Assembly: GCA_024276095.1 (NCBI GenBank)
Contig: JAJRXW010000141.1
Coordinates: forward strand, 1-34,075
DNA: 34,075 bases
Reading direction: 5' to 3'
Origin: Gammaproteobacteria bacterium
GTDB taxonomy: Bacteria > Pseudomonadota > Gammaproteobacteria > Steroidobacterales > GCA-2729495
Below are positions 7,719-17,825 of the stretch, one piece after another. Under the pieces are notes generated by a model. The model did no database searches. It saw nothing but the letters and a program-made list of their open reading frames with translations, and was not told where the DNA came from. The position numbers were made by a program, and so were the translations under genes. The first letter of the stretch is position 1; each line of letters begins with the position of its first letter.

Positions 7719-9101
7719 CTAACGGGTCTGCTCCCAGCCTCCGCCCAGCGCCTTGTACAGCTCCACGATTGCGACCAGTTGTTCGCGACGGGTAGTCGAT
7801 TCCGCCAGTTCGGCGTTGAATAACGAACGTTCCGTATCCAGCACTTCCAGATAGCTGGTCACACCGCCGTCATAGCGTGCCCGGGACAGTTTTGCCGCAC
7901 TGCGCGCCGCCGCAACCTGACGTTGCCGCGCAGCGAGTTCGTCGGCGCGAGTGCGAATGCCGATCAGCGCATCCTCTACTTCGCGGAAACTTTGCAATAC
8001 GGTTTGCTCATATTCCCGGAGCAGCTGAACGGTACGTGCTTTTTCGATCTCGACCTGCCGTTTACTCTTGCCGGCATCGAACAAGGGGCCAAACAGACTT
8101 GCACCCACGCCCCAGGTGGTGGCATCGCTGTTGTTGAAATTCGACAACTCACTGCTGGCCAGTCCGAATGCGCCGGTCAGATTCAGCGTCGGCAGGCGCA
8201 GTGCCTGCGCAGCACCGATACGTGCCGTTTGCGCCGCCAGTGCCTGCTCCGCCTGCCGGACATCGGGCCGGCGCTGCAACAGCTCCGCAGGCAGTCCCGA
8301 AGGCACCGCAGGCGCCTGAAGAGGGATTTCACCGGCATTGCGATTTCTCAGCACCGGAGCAGGATTACGGCCCAGCAGCACACTGATCAGGTTTTCGGTT
8401 TCGACAATCTCCCGCCTCAGTGCCGCCAGTGCGACCACGGGCTCGACTTCTTCCATCTCGGCCTGGTTGACATCAAGCAACGGGACCGTGCCCTTGTCAA
8501 AACGGGCGCGAACGATTTCAAGTGAATTGCGCCGGCTGCGCAGCGTTCGGGCAGAAATGATCTCGCGCCGATCGGCGTCCTGCAGCCGAAGATACGCCGC
8601 TGCAAGATCCGCGACCAGCGTTACGATAACCGTGCGCCGGGCTTCTTCGGTCGCCAGCAGTTCGGCACGCGCAGCTTCCGTAGAGCGACGCAAGCGTCCC
8701 CAGATATCGACTTCGAATGACAGATCGCCGGCCAGGCGATACTGGTCGACGATACCCGGATCGGGCACGGTCGCCCCGGCATCTCCGCGATTTGCGGCAG
8801 CACCGATATCGACCCGCGGCAACTGGTCGGCGCGGACAAAACCAAAACGCGCGCGCGCCTCCTCGACCCGTGCGGCTGCAACCGCAACATCCTTGTTCTC
8901 TTCCAGCGCGATGGTAATCAGGTGCTGCAGGCGTTCGTCGCGGAACAGCTCCCACCAGGCCAGGTTGGCAATGGACTCCCCGTCGTCAATGTGATGAGCA
9001 TAGCCTTCCGGCACCGGCAAATCCGGACGCCGGTAGTCCGGCCCAAGCGTACAGCCGGCCACCAACAGCATCACACCGACCGAAAGAACCCGGCTGATCA
9101 T
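7719..9101 (-). CDS. RND efflux outer-membrane factor (OprM/NodT family lipoprotein)
   Basis: The outer-membrane channel of a tripartite efflux system. It has a lipoprotein signal with lipobox VAGC (MISRVLSVGVMLLVAGC), then the family opening TLGPDYRRPDLPVPEGY. Two tandem OEP repeats follow, each with a long helical hairpin (for example VAVAAARVEEARARFGFVRA and the second-half LQRRPDVRQAEQALAAQTARIG), and a GALF/SSE-like beta segment. Length is 460 residues, as usual for NodT/OprM. Its ATG overlaps the stop of the upstream RND gene by four bases (ATGA), so it is the last gene of an adaptor-pump-channel operon. It is intact, unlike the two genes before it. Drug specificity cannot be read from sequence. 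Confidence 0.92.
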   Translation of the reverse strand: MISRVLSVGVMLLVAGCTLGPDYRRPDLPVPEGYAHHIDDGESIANLAWWELFRDERLQHLITIALEENKDVAVAAARVEEARARFGFVRADQLPRVDIGAAANRGDAGATVPDPGIVDQYRLAGDLSFEVDIWGRLRRSTEAARAELLATEEARRTVIVTLVADLAAAYLRLQDADRREIISARTLRSRRNSLEIVRARFDKGTVPLLDVNQAEMEEVEPVVALAALRREIVETENLISVLLGRNPAPVLRNRNAGEIPLQAPAVPSGLPAELLQRRPDVRQAEQALAAQTARIGAAQALRLPTLNLTGAFGLASSELSNFNNSDATTWGVGASLFGPLFDAGKSKRQVEIEKARTVQLLREYEQTVLQSFREVEDALIGIRTRADELAARQRQVAAARSAAKLSRARYDGGVTSYLEVLDTERSLFNAELAESTTRREQLVAIVELYKALGGGWEQTR

Positions 9102-12100
9102 GCGCCGGCATCCGGAGATTTTTTCTGCCCGCCGCTGATCCGGTCAATGAATACGAACAGCGACGGCACCAGCACGACACCGATAATGGTCGCAGCCAGC
9201 ATGCCGGAGAATACCGTCATGCCCATCACCTTGCGCGCCTCTGCGCCGGCACCGGTGGCAATCAACAGCGGGATCACGCCGAGAATAAAAGAAAATGCGG
9301 TCATCAGTATCGGCCGAAACCGGTCACGGGCCGCTTCCAGCGCAGCTTCGATCGCCGTCGCTCCGGCTTCGCGTTTCAGCTTTGCGAACTCGACAATCAG
9401 AATCGCATTCTTGGCGGCCAGCCCGATCAGCATCACCAGGCCGATTTGCGCGAATACGTTATTCTGATAACCGGGTGTGAACAGTCCTGCCAGAAACAGT
9501 CCGCCCATGGCGCCAAATACGGCAATCGGTGTGCCCATCAGGACGCTTAACGGCGTCGACCAGCTTTCGTACTGTGCTGCGAGAATCAGGAATACGAACA
9601 GCAGCGCCAGGCCGAATACCAGTGCACCGGAACCCGCTGCAGCCTTTTCCTGGAAGCTCATCGCATTCCACGAGTACGTCATGTCGCCGGGCAGAGTTTG
9701 CCGGGCCACATCCTCCAGCGCGTCCAAGGCCTGGGTCGAGCTGTAACCCGGCGCGGGCTGGCCGGTGATTTCCGCTGCACGAAAAAGATTGAAGCGATTG
9801 GTATAGTCTGGCCCCGTGATCCAGCTCATATCGATCATCGTTGACATCGGCACCATACCGCCCTGATCGCCACGCACAAAAAAGTAGCGCACATCGGAAG
9901 GATCATTGCGGTATTCCGGCTCTGCCTGCACATAAACTTTGAACAGTCGGCCAAACCGGTTGAAGTCATTCACATATGCACCGCCAAAGAAACTCCCCAG
10001 CGTGGTGTTCACATCCGCCGGGGACACACCGAATTTCAGCACCTTGTCATTGTCCACATCCGCAAATATCTGCGGCACCGAGGCGCGAAAAGTCGTGATT
10101 GCACCGCCGATTTCCGGCCGCTTCGTCGCCGCCTGCATGAACCGCGCAGTCTGCTCGGCAAGATACTCCGGCGTATTGCCGGCCCGGTCCTGCAACATCA
10201 TGCTGAAGCCGGAGCCGGTACCCAGTCCCGGGATCGCGGGCGGCCCGAACGCGAATGCCATCGCTTCGGGCAGCGGAAATGCAAGACGCCGGTTAACCTG
10301 CTGGATAATGCCGTTCACGTGCAGATCGTTACCGGGCCGTTCGTCCCACTCCTTCAGGGAAACGAAAAAAATGCCGTGTTCGGGGCCAGCGAAGCAGTCA
10401 GCAGACTGAATCCGGCAACTGTAGTAACGGATTCAATACCGTCGATGTCCTCCAGCAGGCTTTCGATGCGTGCGGTCACGGCATCGGTTCGCTGCAAGGA
10501 GGCTGCATCGGGCAACTGCACATTGATCAGAAAATAACCCTGATCTTCCTCGGGAACGAAGCCGCCCGGCACCGCACTGAACAGACCGCCCATAATCACT
10601 GTCAGACCCAGCAGAAAAATCAGGCTCATCGTCAGACGGCGTGTCAGCAGACCCGTCATGTTCATGTAGCCGCCGGTAACACGCTGAAATGCCTGGTTGA
10701 AACGATCGTAAAACGGCTGCAGCCGGCTTTTGGTCTCGCCCGGCGGCCGAAGCAGCATGGCGCTCAGGGCCGGGCTGAGCGTCAGCGCGTTGATGGAAGA
10801 AATCGCCACCGAGATTGCGATGGTGATGGCGAACTGCTTGTACAAAAGCCCCGTGATGCCGCCCATAAACGCCACCGGCACAAAAACGGCAATCAAGGTA
10901 AGAGAAGTCGCGACAATCGGCCCGGACACTTCACGCATCGCCGCGATGGTCGCTTCTTTCGGCGGCATGCCTTTTTCCATTTTTGCCGTGACGGCCTCCA
11001 CGACCACGATGGCATCGTCCACCACGGTACCGATTGCAAGCACCAGCCCAAGCAGAGACAAGGTGTTGATGAAAAAGCGCAGCAACGGGAATACCGCGAA
11101 GGTGCCGGTCAGCGAAAACGGCACGGCAAGAGTCGGAATCAGGTTGGCGCGGGCGTTTTACAGAAAAATGAATACCACGAGAATCACCAGCGCAACCGCC
11201 TGGAACAGCGTGACAATAATCTCTTTGATTCCGGCTTCGATCGCCAACGTAGTATCCAGCGAGACCAGGTAATCGAGGTCATCCGGAAAATCCTGTTTGA
11301 GACGCTCCATCTCCGCTTCGATCTGCTGTGCGACATTCAGTCCGTTGGCGCCGGGCAGCTGGGATATCGCCAGCACCGCCGTGGGCTGCCCGTTCAGGCG
11401 TGTCACCGCACTGTAACTTTGCGTGCCCAGTTCCACCCGGGCGATATCTTTCACATGTACCTGCGAACCGTCCGGGTTGGCGCGCAGCACAACATTGCCG
11501 AACTCCTCTGCGGTGCTCAGTCGCCCCCGGGTACGCACCGTGTAGGTGAACTCGGTACCGGCAGGTGCCGGCGGCCCGCCGATCTGGCCGGTCGGCGCAA
11601 TCACGTTCTGTTGCTGGATGGCACGGGTGATGTCGGGCACGGTCAGGTTCAGCTTGGCCAGCTGATCCGGCTTGATCCAGATGTGCATGGCATATTCACT
11701 GCCACCGAGCACATCCGCCTGGCCGACATCCTTGATACGGGCAATCGCATCGAGCACATTGATCGTGACGTAATTACCAAGGAAACCCTGGTCAAAGGTA
11801 CCCTCGGGCGAGTAGATACTGATCAGCAGCAGCGGAAAGGACAGCTTCTTTTTAACCGTAATGCCGAGCCGCTTCACTTCTTCGGGGATACCGACCTGGG
11901 CTTCCGATACACGATTCTGCACCAGCACGTTGGACATATCGAGATCGGAACCCACCTCGAAGGTGACGCTCAGATTCATGCTGCCGTCATTGGAGTTAAC
12001 AGACTTCATGTACAGCATGTTCTCGACACCGTTGATCTTTTGTTCCAGCGGTGTCGCAACGGACTGCTCGACCACGCCCGCGTTAGCGCCTGTGTAACGT

Positions 12101-12240
12101 GCCGATACCGACACCTCCGGGGGCGTGATTTCCGGGTACTGGGCCACCGGCAGCGAACTCATCGCTACCAGACCGATAATCACGGTAATGATCGCAATGA
12201 TCATCGCGACAATCGGCCGGCGAACGAAAAACTCCGGCAT
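9098..12240 (-). pseudogene. AcrB/MexB-type (HAE1) RND efflux pump, interrupted by one nonsense codon and one frameshift
   Basis: Three ORFs (11158-12240, 10354-11124, 9098-10318) together spell one inner-membrane proton-driven drug pump of about 1047 residues, the normal AcrB length. Piece one starts MPEFFVRRPIVAMIIAIITVI and ends at TAA 11158-11160 in VFIFL-stop-NARANLIPT; AcrB-type proteins have FLFLQN there, so a single C-to-T change of a Gln codon explains it. Piece two continues in the same frame and carries the proton-relay pair (VVDDAIVVVEAV). It is lost at a T7 run (plus-strand A7, 10365-10371), where one more T restores FFFVSLKEWDERPG and piece three. Piece three holds LAAKNAILIVEFA and the last helices. 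The gene lies two bases after the adaptor. Real decay or a poor local assembly are both possible. Confidence 0.85.
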
Positions 12241-12242
12241 CG

Positions 12243-13422
12243 TCAGGTTTCCTGGATCGGCGCCGGAGCCACGGCATCCGAATACAGGGCGGGCCGGACC
12301 GCCATGCCTGCCCGCACTTTCTGCAGACCTTCGACGATGACCTGCTCCCCGCGCTCCAGCCCCGACTCGACAACCTGGTTATTGCCCTTGATCGGACCCG
12401 GCTGGATGTCACGAACCTGAACGGTATTGTCGGCAGTCACTACGTATACACGGAAACGACCCTGTAACTCCACCACGGCCTTTCTGGGCACGACCGTGAC
12501 GTTCTTCAACTCGGTATAGGGTGCGAAACACGCGCGAACTGTCCCGGCAACAACAGGTTTTCCGGGTTGGGAAACAGCGCCTCGAGCGTATAAGTGCCGG
12601 TTCCCGGATCGATGGATTGCGCCGCACCTGCGACCTTCCCTGGATGACCGAACCGGCTGCCGTCCGCCAGAATCAACTGCAGCTGCGACCGGCCCTCCCG
12701 CATGGAATCCTTGTTCTTGCCCTCGTTGAAATAGGTCCTGGCAAGCATCAGGTATTCCCGCTCGGAGATCGAAAACCGCACCCGGATCGGGTCGATATCC
12801 GACAGGGTATTGAGCACCACCGGGTTGGGCTCACGCCCGACGAACTCTCCTGGCTTCGCGTTGCTCAACCCGATCAGGCCACTGATCGGTGCATGGATTC
12901 TGGTATAACTCAACTCGATCCGGGCCAGGTCCACTGCAGCCTCGGCTGCCTGTACGCCGGCTTCGGCGGCTTCGAACTGTGCGACGGCACTGTCCAGACC
13001 CTGCGCACTGACCGCCTTCATTTCCGCCAGCGGGCGAATCCGTGCAAGGTCGCTTTTAGCCTTGGCCCGTTGCGTCTTCGCTCCGGCGAGCTGACTTTGC
13101 GCCGAGACGAGTTTGGCCTGGAATGTCTGCGGGTCGATCGTGTACAGCAGCTGGCCTTTGTTCACAAAACGCCCTTCCTGGAAATCCAGCGTTTCCAGGA
13201 AGCCCTCGACACGGGCACGAATCGGCACATCCTGCGTCCCGAGGGTACTGCCGACCATCTCGATGGTCAGCGGAACGTCATGCCGTTCGACCTCGACAAC
13301 CTGTACCGGCAGCGGCGGCCTCCCCCGGCAGCCGGATCGTTCGACCCGCAGGCAACCAGCAGGGCGGCGATTACACCCAGTCCGATCCGGTCCCGAATCT
13401 CTCGGAGCTTGTCGTTCATCAT
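12243..13422 (-). pseudogene. RND periplasmic adaptor (AcrA/MexA-type lipoprotein) with two -1 frameshifts
   Basis: The adaptor that joins the RND pump to the outer-membrane channel. The start is ATGATG at 13417-13422, opening MNDKLREIRDRIGLGVIAALLVACGS, a lipoprotein signal in a frame not used by the long ORF. At a G5 run (plus-strand C5, 13322-13326) one missing base moves the frame into RPPLPVQVVEVERHDVPLTI. The body follows: lipoyl/barrel-sandwich halves around a coiled coil (LVSAQSQLAGAKTQRAKAK ... AAEAAVDLARIELSYTRIHAP). A second net -1 change near 12515-12535 breaks the protein after LLPGQFARV, and the rest (LKNVTVVPRKAVVELQGRFRV) is in ORF 12243-12509. Repaired length is about 393 residues, as for AcrA. 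The ORF-track start at 13843 is not real. Confidence 0.8.
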
Positions 13423-13681
13423 TGTTTTTCTTCTTGTTCAGCCGGGCGATCGATCCATCCAATGGTAGAGCCTTGCCATGGCCCCGTCCAGCGCACATTA
13501 CGAGGCAGCACAACGGTCCCGGCGTAATGACGACGGGCGCCCGCGATTCGGGTAGTATCCTCTCACCGGGAACCGTCAGCACTGTCCGGACCATGTTCTG
13601 ACGTAAGCCCCGGGTTTCTGCTCTGAAGTAATCGCAACTAATGAATGTGAAGTCACGACGCCTGTTGGCTCGCCTCATCCG
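13423..13681. promoter_or_regulatory. divergent gap between the efflux operon and the SLC13 gene
   Basis: A 259-base gap from which both the efflux operon (minus) and the SLC13/osmoprotectant genes (plus) should be transcribed. I see no regulator gene and no clear operator palindrome in it. No TetR or MarR gene adjoins the pump, so local regulation is not evident. Confidence 0.35.
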
Positions 13682-15460
13682 GTGACATCCGATCAGGGCA
13701 TTCTGTTCGGGCTCCTGACCGCGATCTTCGTACTCCTGATCTGGGGGCGCTGGCGTTACGACCTTGTGGCATTCGGAGCGCTCATCGCTGCGTTGATCAC
13801 CGGTGTAGTGCCCATCGAGCAGGCATTCTCGGGATTCGGCCACCCGGCCACGGTCATTATCGCACTGGTATTGATTGCCAGCCGTGCCCTGTCCATTTCC
13901 GGGGCAGTCGAACTTATCGCGCGCTATGTCGTGGACCGGTCACGCAAGCTCGGTACCCATATAGCGGTGATGTAGGGAATAGCCGCCGCACTGTCGGCGG
14001 TGATGAACAATGTCGCTGCCCTGGCATTGCTGATGCCGGTGGACATGCAGGCTGCCGCCAAGGCAAAACGCAGTCCCGCGCTGACATTAATGCCGCTGTC
14101 GTTCGCCTCCATTCTTGGCGGCATGATCACGCTGATCGGCACGCCACCGAATATCGTGATTGCCGAATTCAGAAATTCGGCGCTCGGCTCGCCTTACCGG
14201 ATGTTCGATTTTGCCCCTGTCGGACTGGTGTGCGCAGTACTGGGCGTCGCTTTTATCGCCACCGTGGGCTGGCGGCTGATTCCACGCGCGCAGGATGACC
14301 GGAAACAGCCGGGTGAGCTGTTCGATTTCGAAGATTACGTTGCCGAGCTCAGGGTACCCGAAGACTCCGGCATCATCGGCCAGCGGGTCAGCGAACTCGA
14401 CGATATTGCCGAAGACAACGAAAGCGTGATTCTCGGCGTTGTGCGCCGGGGAAAAAGACTGCCGGGATTTGCACGGCGCAGCAAAATCGAGGCAGGGGAT
14501 CTGCTCGTGGTCGAAGCAAGCCCCGAAAGCATCGATGCACTGGTTGGTGCATTGAAGCTTGAATATGTTCGCGGCAAGGACGCTCCGAGCATGCTGGCGG
14601 ACGAAAGCCTGTCGTTACTCGAAGTGGTGGTGCCCGAAGGCGCGCGGATAGAAGGACGCTCGGCGCTGTCTTTGAAGCTGCTGTATCGCCATGGCGTCAC
14701 GCTGCTCGGCGTATCCCGGCAGGGCAAGCGTTTCCGCGAACGTATTCGCAAACTCCAGGTGCGGGCCGGAGACGTATTGCTGCTGCTGGGACCGTCCGAG
14801 CGTTTGCCCGAGATCGCCGGCTGGCTGGGCTGCCTGCCGCTGGGCGAGCGCGGCCTGCAGGTCATTCAGCGCGAAAAAGCCGGCCTTGCAGCGGGCATTT
14901 TTGCAGTGGCTGTCATTCTTGCCAGTACCGGGGTGCTGTATCTGCCCATCGCGCTCGGCGCAGCAGTCGTACTGCTCGTATTATTGAATATCGTGCCCGT
15001 TCGCCAGGTTTATGACTCGGTGGAATGGCCGGTCATCGTACTGCTCGGATCGATGATCCCGATCGGTGTTGCCATGGAGACCAGTGGTGCAACCGGGCTG
15101 ATTGCCGGCGGCATTGTCGGCATGGCCGACGGTTATTCGCCGGCACTGGCACTGGTACTGCTGATCGTGATCACCATGTCCCTGTCCGATGTCATGAACA
15201 ACACGGCAACCGCGGTGATCGCCGCACCGATTGCCGTCGACATGGCCACCCGCCTCAATGTCAGTCCAGATCCATTTCTGATGGGCGTTGCCGTGGCAGC
15301 CTCGTGCGCCTTCCTGACACCCATCGGGCACAAGAACAATACCCTGATCCTCGGGCCGGGCGGTTATCGCTTCGGGGACTACTGGCGCATGGGCCTGCCG
15401 CTGGAAATTCTCGTGATAGCCGTCGGTACGCCAATGATTCTTTGGGTCTGGCCGTTATAG
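13682..15460 (+). pseudogene. SLC13-type permease with two central TrkA_C domains, interrupted by an in-frame TAG
   Basis: ORFs 13682-13975 and 14000-15460 are in the same frame (318 bases apart) and together make a 592-codon anion/dicarboxylate- or sulfate-type transporter. The N-terminal membrane half (GILFGLLTAIFVLLIWGRWR) is followed by MNNVAALALLMP and GGMITLIGTPPNIVI, the SLC13 hairpin signatures. Residues about 205-395 are cytoplasmic and contain two TrkA_C (RCK_C) domains (GQRVSELD ... GDLLVVEA; GRSALSLKLLYRHGVTLLGV ... GDVLLLLG). The C-terminal half repeats DVMNNTATAVIAAPIA. TAG at 13973-13975 interrupts it at AVM-stop-GIAAALSAVMNNV, within the first half. The start GTG 13682 has no strong ribosome site. 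Twelve bases separate it from the ABC ATPase. The second ORF could restart internally, but would lack the first helices. Confidence 0.85.
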
Positions 15461-15472
15461 CAGGGCAGCCAA

Positions 15473-16240
15473 ATGGAGCGACCATCGAGCAAGCAGCCCA
15501 TTGCAGTATTCGACAATGTTTCAAAGAGCCTTGGCGATACCCGGGCTCTGGACAGCCTGACCCTGAGTTTCCCCGGCGAGGGCGGTGCTGCAATCGTCGG
15601 AGAAAGTGGCAGCGGCAAATCAACCCTGCTCGAACTGCTCATCGGGCTGCTGAAACCGGACCGCGGCAGCATCAACGCCCTGGGCGAGCCAATCGACTAC
15701 GCCAATATTGAACGCTATCGCCGCAGGATCGGTTACGCCGTTCAGGACACCGGACTCTTTCCTCATCTAAGCGTTGCCGACAACATCATGTTGCCGGGCA
15801 GGCTGGCCGGCCACGCAGACTCCGATCGCGAACTGCGTTGTCATGAACTCGCCACAATGATGAACCTGGAACCGGAAACACTGGCCCGCTATCCGCTTGA
15901 GCTTTCCGGCGGCCAACAGCAACGGGCCGGCATTTGCCGGGCCATGATCCTCAAGCCGCAATTGCTGTTGCTGGATGAGCCGTTCTCGGGTCTGGATATC
16001 GTCACGCGCCGTGAAATTTACGAACGTTTTCTTAACCTGACACAACAGGACGGCACCAGTTACCTGCTGGTGACCCACGATCTCAGCGAGGCAGCAGAAC
16101 TCTGCGACCACCTTTCCATTTTGAGAAATGGCCGTCTCATCCAGCAGGGTGCTGCAGGTGCGGTTCTCCGACAACCGGATCATCCGTATGTCGAGAAAAT
16201 GATCCAGGCGCAACTGGGGCATTCCCGTGCGCTTGCTTAG
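15473..16240 (+). CDS. osmoprotectant-type ABC transporter ATP-binding protein
   Basis: Cytoplasmic ATPase that powers import by the adjacent binding-protein/permease. All nucleotide-binding motifs are visible: Walker A GESGSGKST (residues 43-51), Q-loop in GYAVQDTGLFPHLSV, signature LSGGQQQRAGI (from residue 144), Walker B LLLLDEPFSGLD and the switch histidine in LLVTHDLSEA. Length is 255 residues, without the CBS domains found in OpuCA-type ATPases, so it resembles the shorter proteins of the OpuB/Osm group. Its end overlaps the start of the next gene by 14 bases, so the two are coupled. The substrate class (betaine, choline or related) comes from the neighbour's binding domain. Confidence 0.9.
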   Translation: MERPSSKQPIAVFDNVSKSLGDTRALDSLTLSFPGEGGAAIVGESGSGKSTLLELLIGLLKPDRGSINALGEPIDYANIERYRRRIGYAVQDTGLFPHLSVADNIMLPGRLAGHADSDRELRCHELATMMNLEPETLARYPLELSGGQQQRAGICRAMILKPQLLLLDEPFSGLDIVTRREIYERFLNLTQQDGTSYLLVTHDLSEAAELCDHLSILRNGRLIQQGAAGAVLRQPDHPYVEKMIQAQLGHSRALA

Positions 16241-17711
16241 CAGTGCAATGCTGGTATATCTGCTGGCGATCACCGGCAGCCAGGCAGAAACGGTTGTCAT
16301 CGGCAGCAAGAACTTCACGGAAAGCTACCTGCTTGCAGAGATTGCCGCCCAATGGCTGGAAGCCGGCAACATCGCCGTGGAACGGCGATTCGGTTTCGGC
16401 GGCACCAAAGTCGCCTATGAGGCGCTCGAGGACGGTGAAATCTCCCTGTACCCGGAATACGCAGGCACGATTGCGCAGGTGATTCTGGATGACCCTGCAC
16501 TGCGAACCAATGAGGAACTCAACGCACACCTTGAGAAAAGGGGACTCAGACTGATCGCGCCGTTGGGATTCAACAATACCTACGCAATCGCTGTCTCGGG
16601 CGCGCTTGCAGCCCGGCTCGGGCTGCACACCATCGGCGATCTTGCCGCGCACCCGGAGCTGCGATTCGCCTTCAGTCATGAGTTCATGGAACGCCGCGAC
16701 GGATGGCCGGGCCTGAAATCGCTGTACCGGTTGCCGCAAAAGCCGCTCGGCATCGAACACGGACTGGCCTATCGGGCGATCGCAGAAAACCGGATCGATG
16801 TAACCGATGCCTACTCGACCGACGGCGATATTGTCCGCTTCGGACTTGCACTGCTCGAGGATGACGCGGCATATTTCCCCGACTACCGTGCTCTCTGGCT
16901 GATCAGGGCCGACATCCCGCCGGCAGTCGCCGGGCGACTCGGCCGGCTGAAAAACACCATAGACAATGACCTGATGCGCCGGCTGAATGCCAGGGTGCTG
17001 ATCGACAAGGCAACCTTTGGCGAAGTCGCCGCCGAGTTCGTCCGGAGTATCGACGGCAAGGCCCGCTTTTTGAAAGGCTCGACATCTGCAGAACAACTGC
17101 TTGACAACATCTGGCGTCATTTACAACTCACGCTGACAGCGCTGGCCGGGGCTACCGTTGCCGGTGTCGCACTTGCCCTGTTGTCCTACCGGCGCAGGCG
17201 GCTGGCAAAAGTTCTGCTGTATTTCGCCGGCCTGATGCAGACCATTCCATCCATTGCTTTACTCGCCCTGATGCTGCCGCTGCTTGGCATCGGCTTTCTT
17301 CCGGCCGTTGTTGCTCTGTTTCTGTATTCGCTGTTGCCGATCCTGCGTTCGACACTCACGGCACTTGCGGCTATCGACCCCCTGTATCGTCGTGTCGCCG
17401 CCGCAATGGGGATGACCAGCCGCCAGCAGTTTCGTCATGTACTGTTGCCGCTGGCCCTGCCCCATGTACTGGCGGGCATTCGCACTGCCAGCGTCATCAG
17501 TATCGGTACCGCAACGCTGGCCGCATTCATCGGTGCCGGCGGGCTGGGTCAACCGATCGTGACCGGCCTGGCACTGAACGACACAGGCCTGATCCTGCAG
17601 GGCGCGATCCCCGCCGCCGTGCTGGCCATCGTTGCAGATATCCTGTTTGACTTGTCCGAACGTCTGTTGATACCGCGGCACATGCGCGTGTCGCAGGTGG
17701 CTGGAACCTGA
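16227..17711 (+). CDS. fused substrate-binding protein and permease of an osmoprotectant ABC transporter
   Basis: One polypeptide with a periplasmic OpuAC-type binding domain and a membrane permease domain, for uptake of glycine betaine/choline-like compounds. A signal segment (MLVYLLAITGSQAE) is followed by VVIGSKNFTESYLLAEIAAQWLE, the family's ligand-domain opening, and YPEYAGTIAQVIL. The binding domain runs to about residue 285. The permease follows, with five or six hydrophobic segments (LQLTLTALAGATVAGVALAL onwards) and the EAA-type coupling loop AAAMGMTSRQQFRHVLLPLALP. Start: GTG 16227 overlaps the ATPase gene; ATG 16248 is an alternative. Here the binding domain comes first, whereas in some osmoprotectant systems the permease comes first. 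No second permease gene is in the window. Confidence 0.9.
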   Translation: MRLLSSAMLVYLLAITGSQAETVVIGSKNFTESYLLAEIAAQWLEAGNIAVERRFGFGGTKVAYEALEDGEISLYPEYAGTIAQVILDDPALRTNEELNAHLEKRGLRLIAPLGFNNTYAIAVSGALAARLGLHTIGDLAAHPELRFAFSHEFMERRDGWPGLKSLYRLPQKPLGIEHGLAYRAIAENRIDVTDAYSTDGDIVRFGLALLEDDAAYFPDYRALWLIRADIPPAVAGRLGRLKNTIDNDLMRRLNARVLIDKATFGEVAAEFVRSIDGKARFLKGSTSAEQLLDNIWRHLQLTLTALAGATVAGVALALLSYRRRRLAKVLLYFAGLMQTIPSIALLALMLPLLGIGFLPAVVALFLYSLLPILRSTLTALAAIDPLYRRVAAAMGMTSRQQFRHVLLPLALPHVLAGIRTASVISIGTATLAAFIGAGGLGQPIVTGLALNDTGLILQGAIPAAVLAIVADILFDLSERLLIPRHMRVSQVAGT

Positions 17712-17825
17712 GCCGGACCGGCAAAGCCCTCCTATGGAATACCCTTCGTACGCATCAGCGAAAGCCTGCCGGGCCGCTTGCCGACCTGGTAAAACCGCTC
17801 GTTTCACGACCGTGGAAAACGCCGG

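Noticed and set aside
10365-10371. Programmed -1 frameshift at T7 in the RND gene
   Set aside because: The in-frame sequence GCA TTT TTT TCG is not a proper X-XXY-YYZ site, and pumps of this family are not known to use one.
12506-13843. Long adaptor ORF start upstream of 13422
   Set aside because: The extra N-terminus has no protein-like character; the true lipoprotein signal is in another frame from ATGATG 13417-13422.
11158-13975. Reassigned TAA/TAG codons read as an amino acid
   Set aside because: Both in-frame stops fall in one damaged region that also has frameshifts, and TAG and TAA serve as normal terminal stops elsewhere in the window (for example 7719, 25365).
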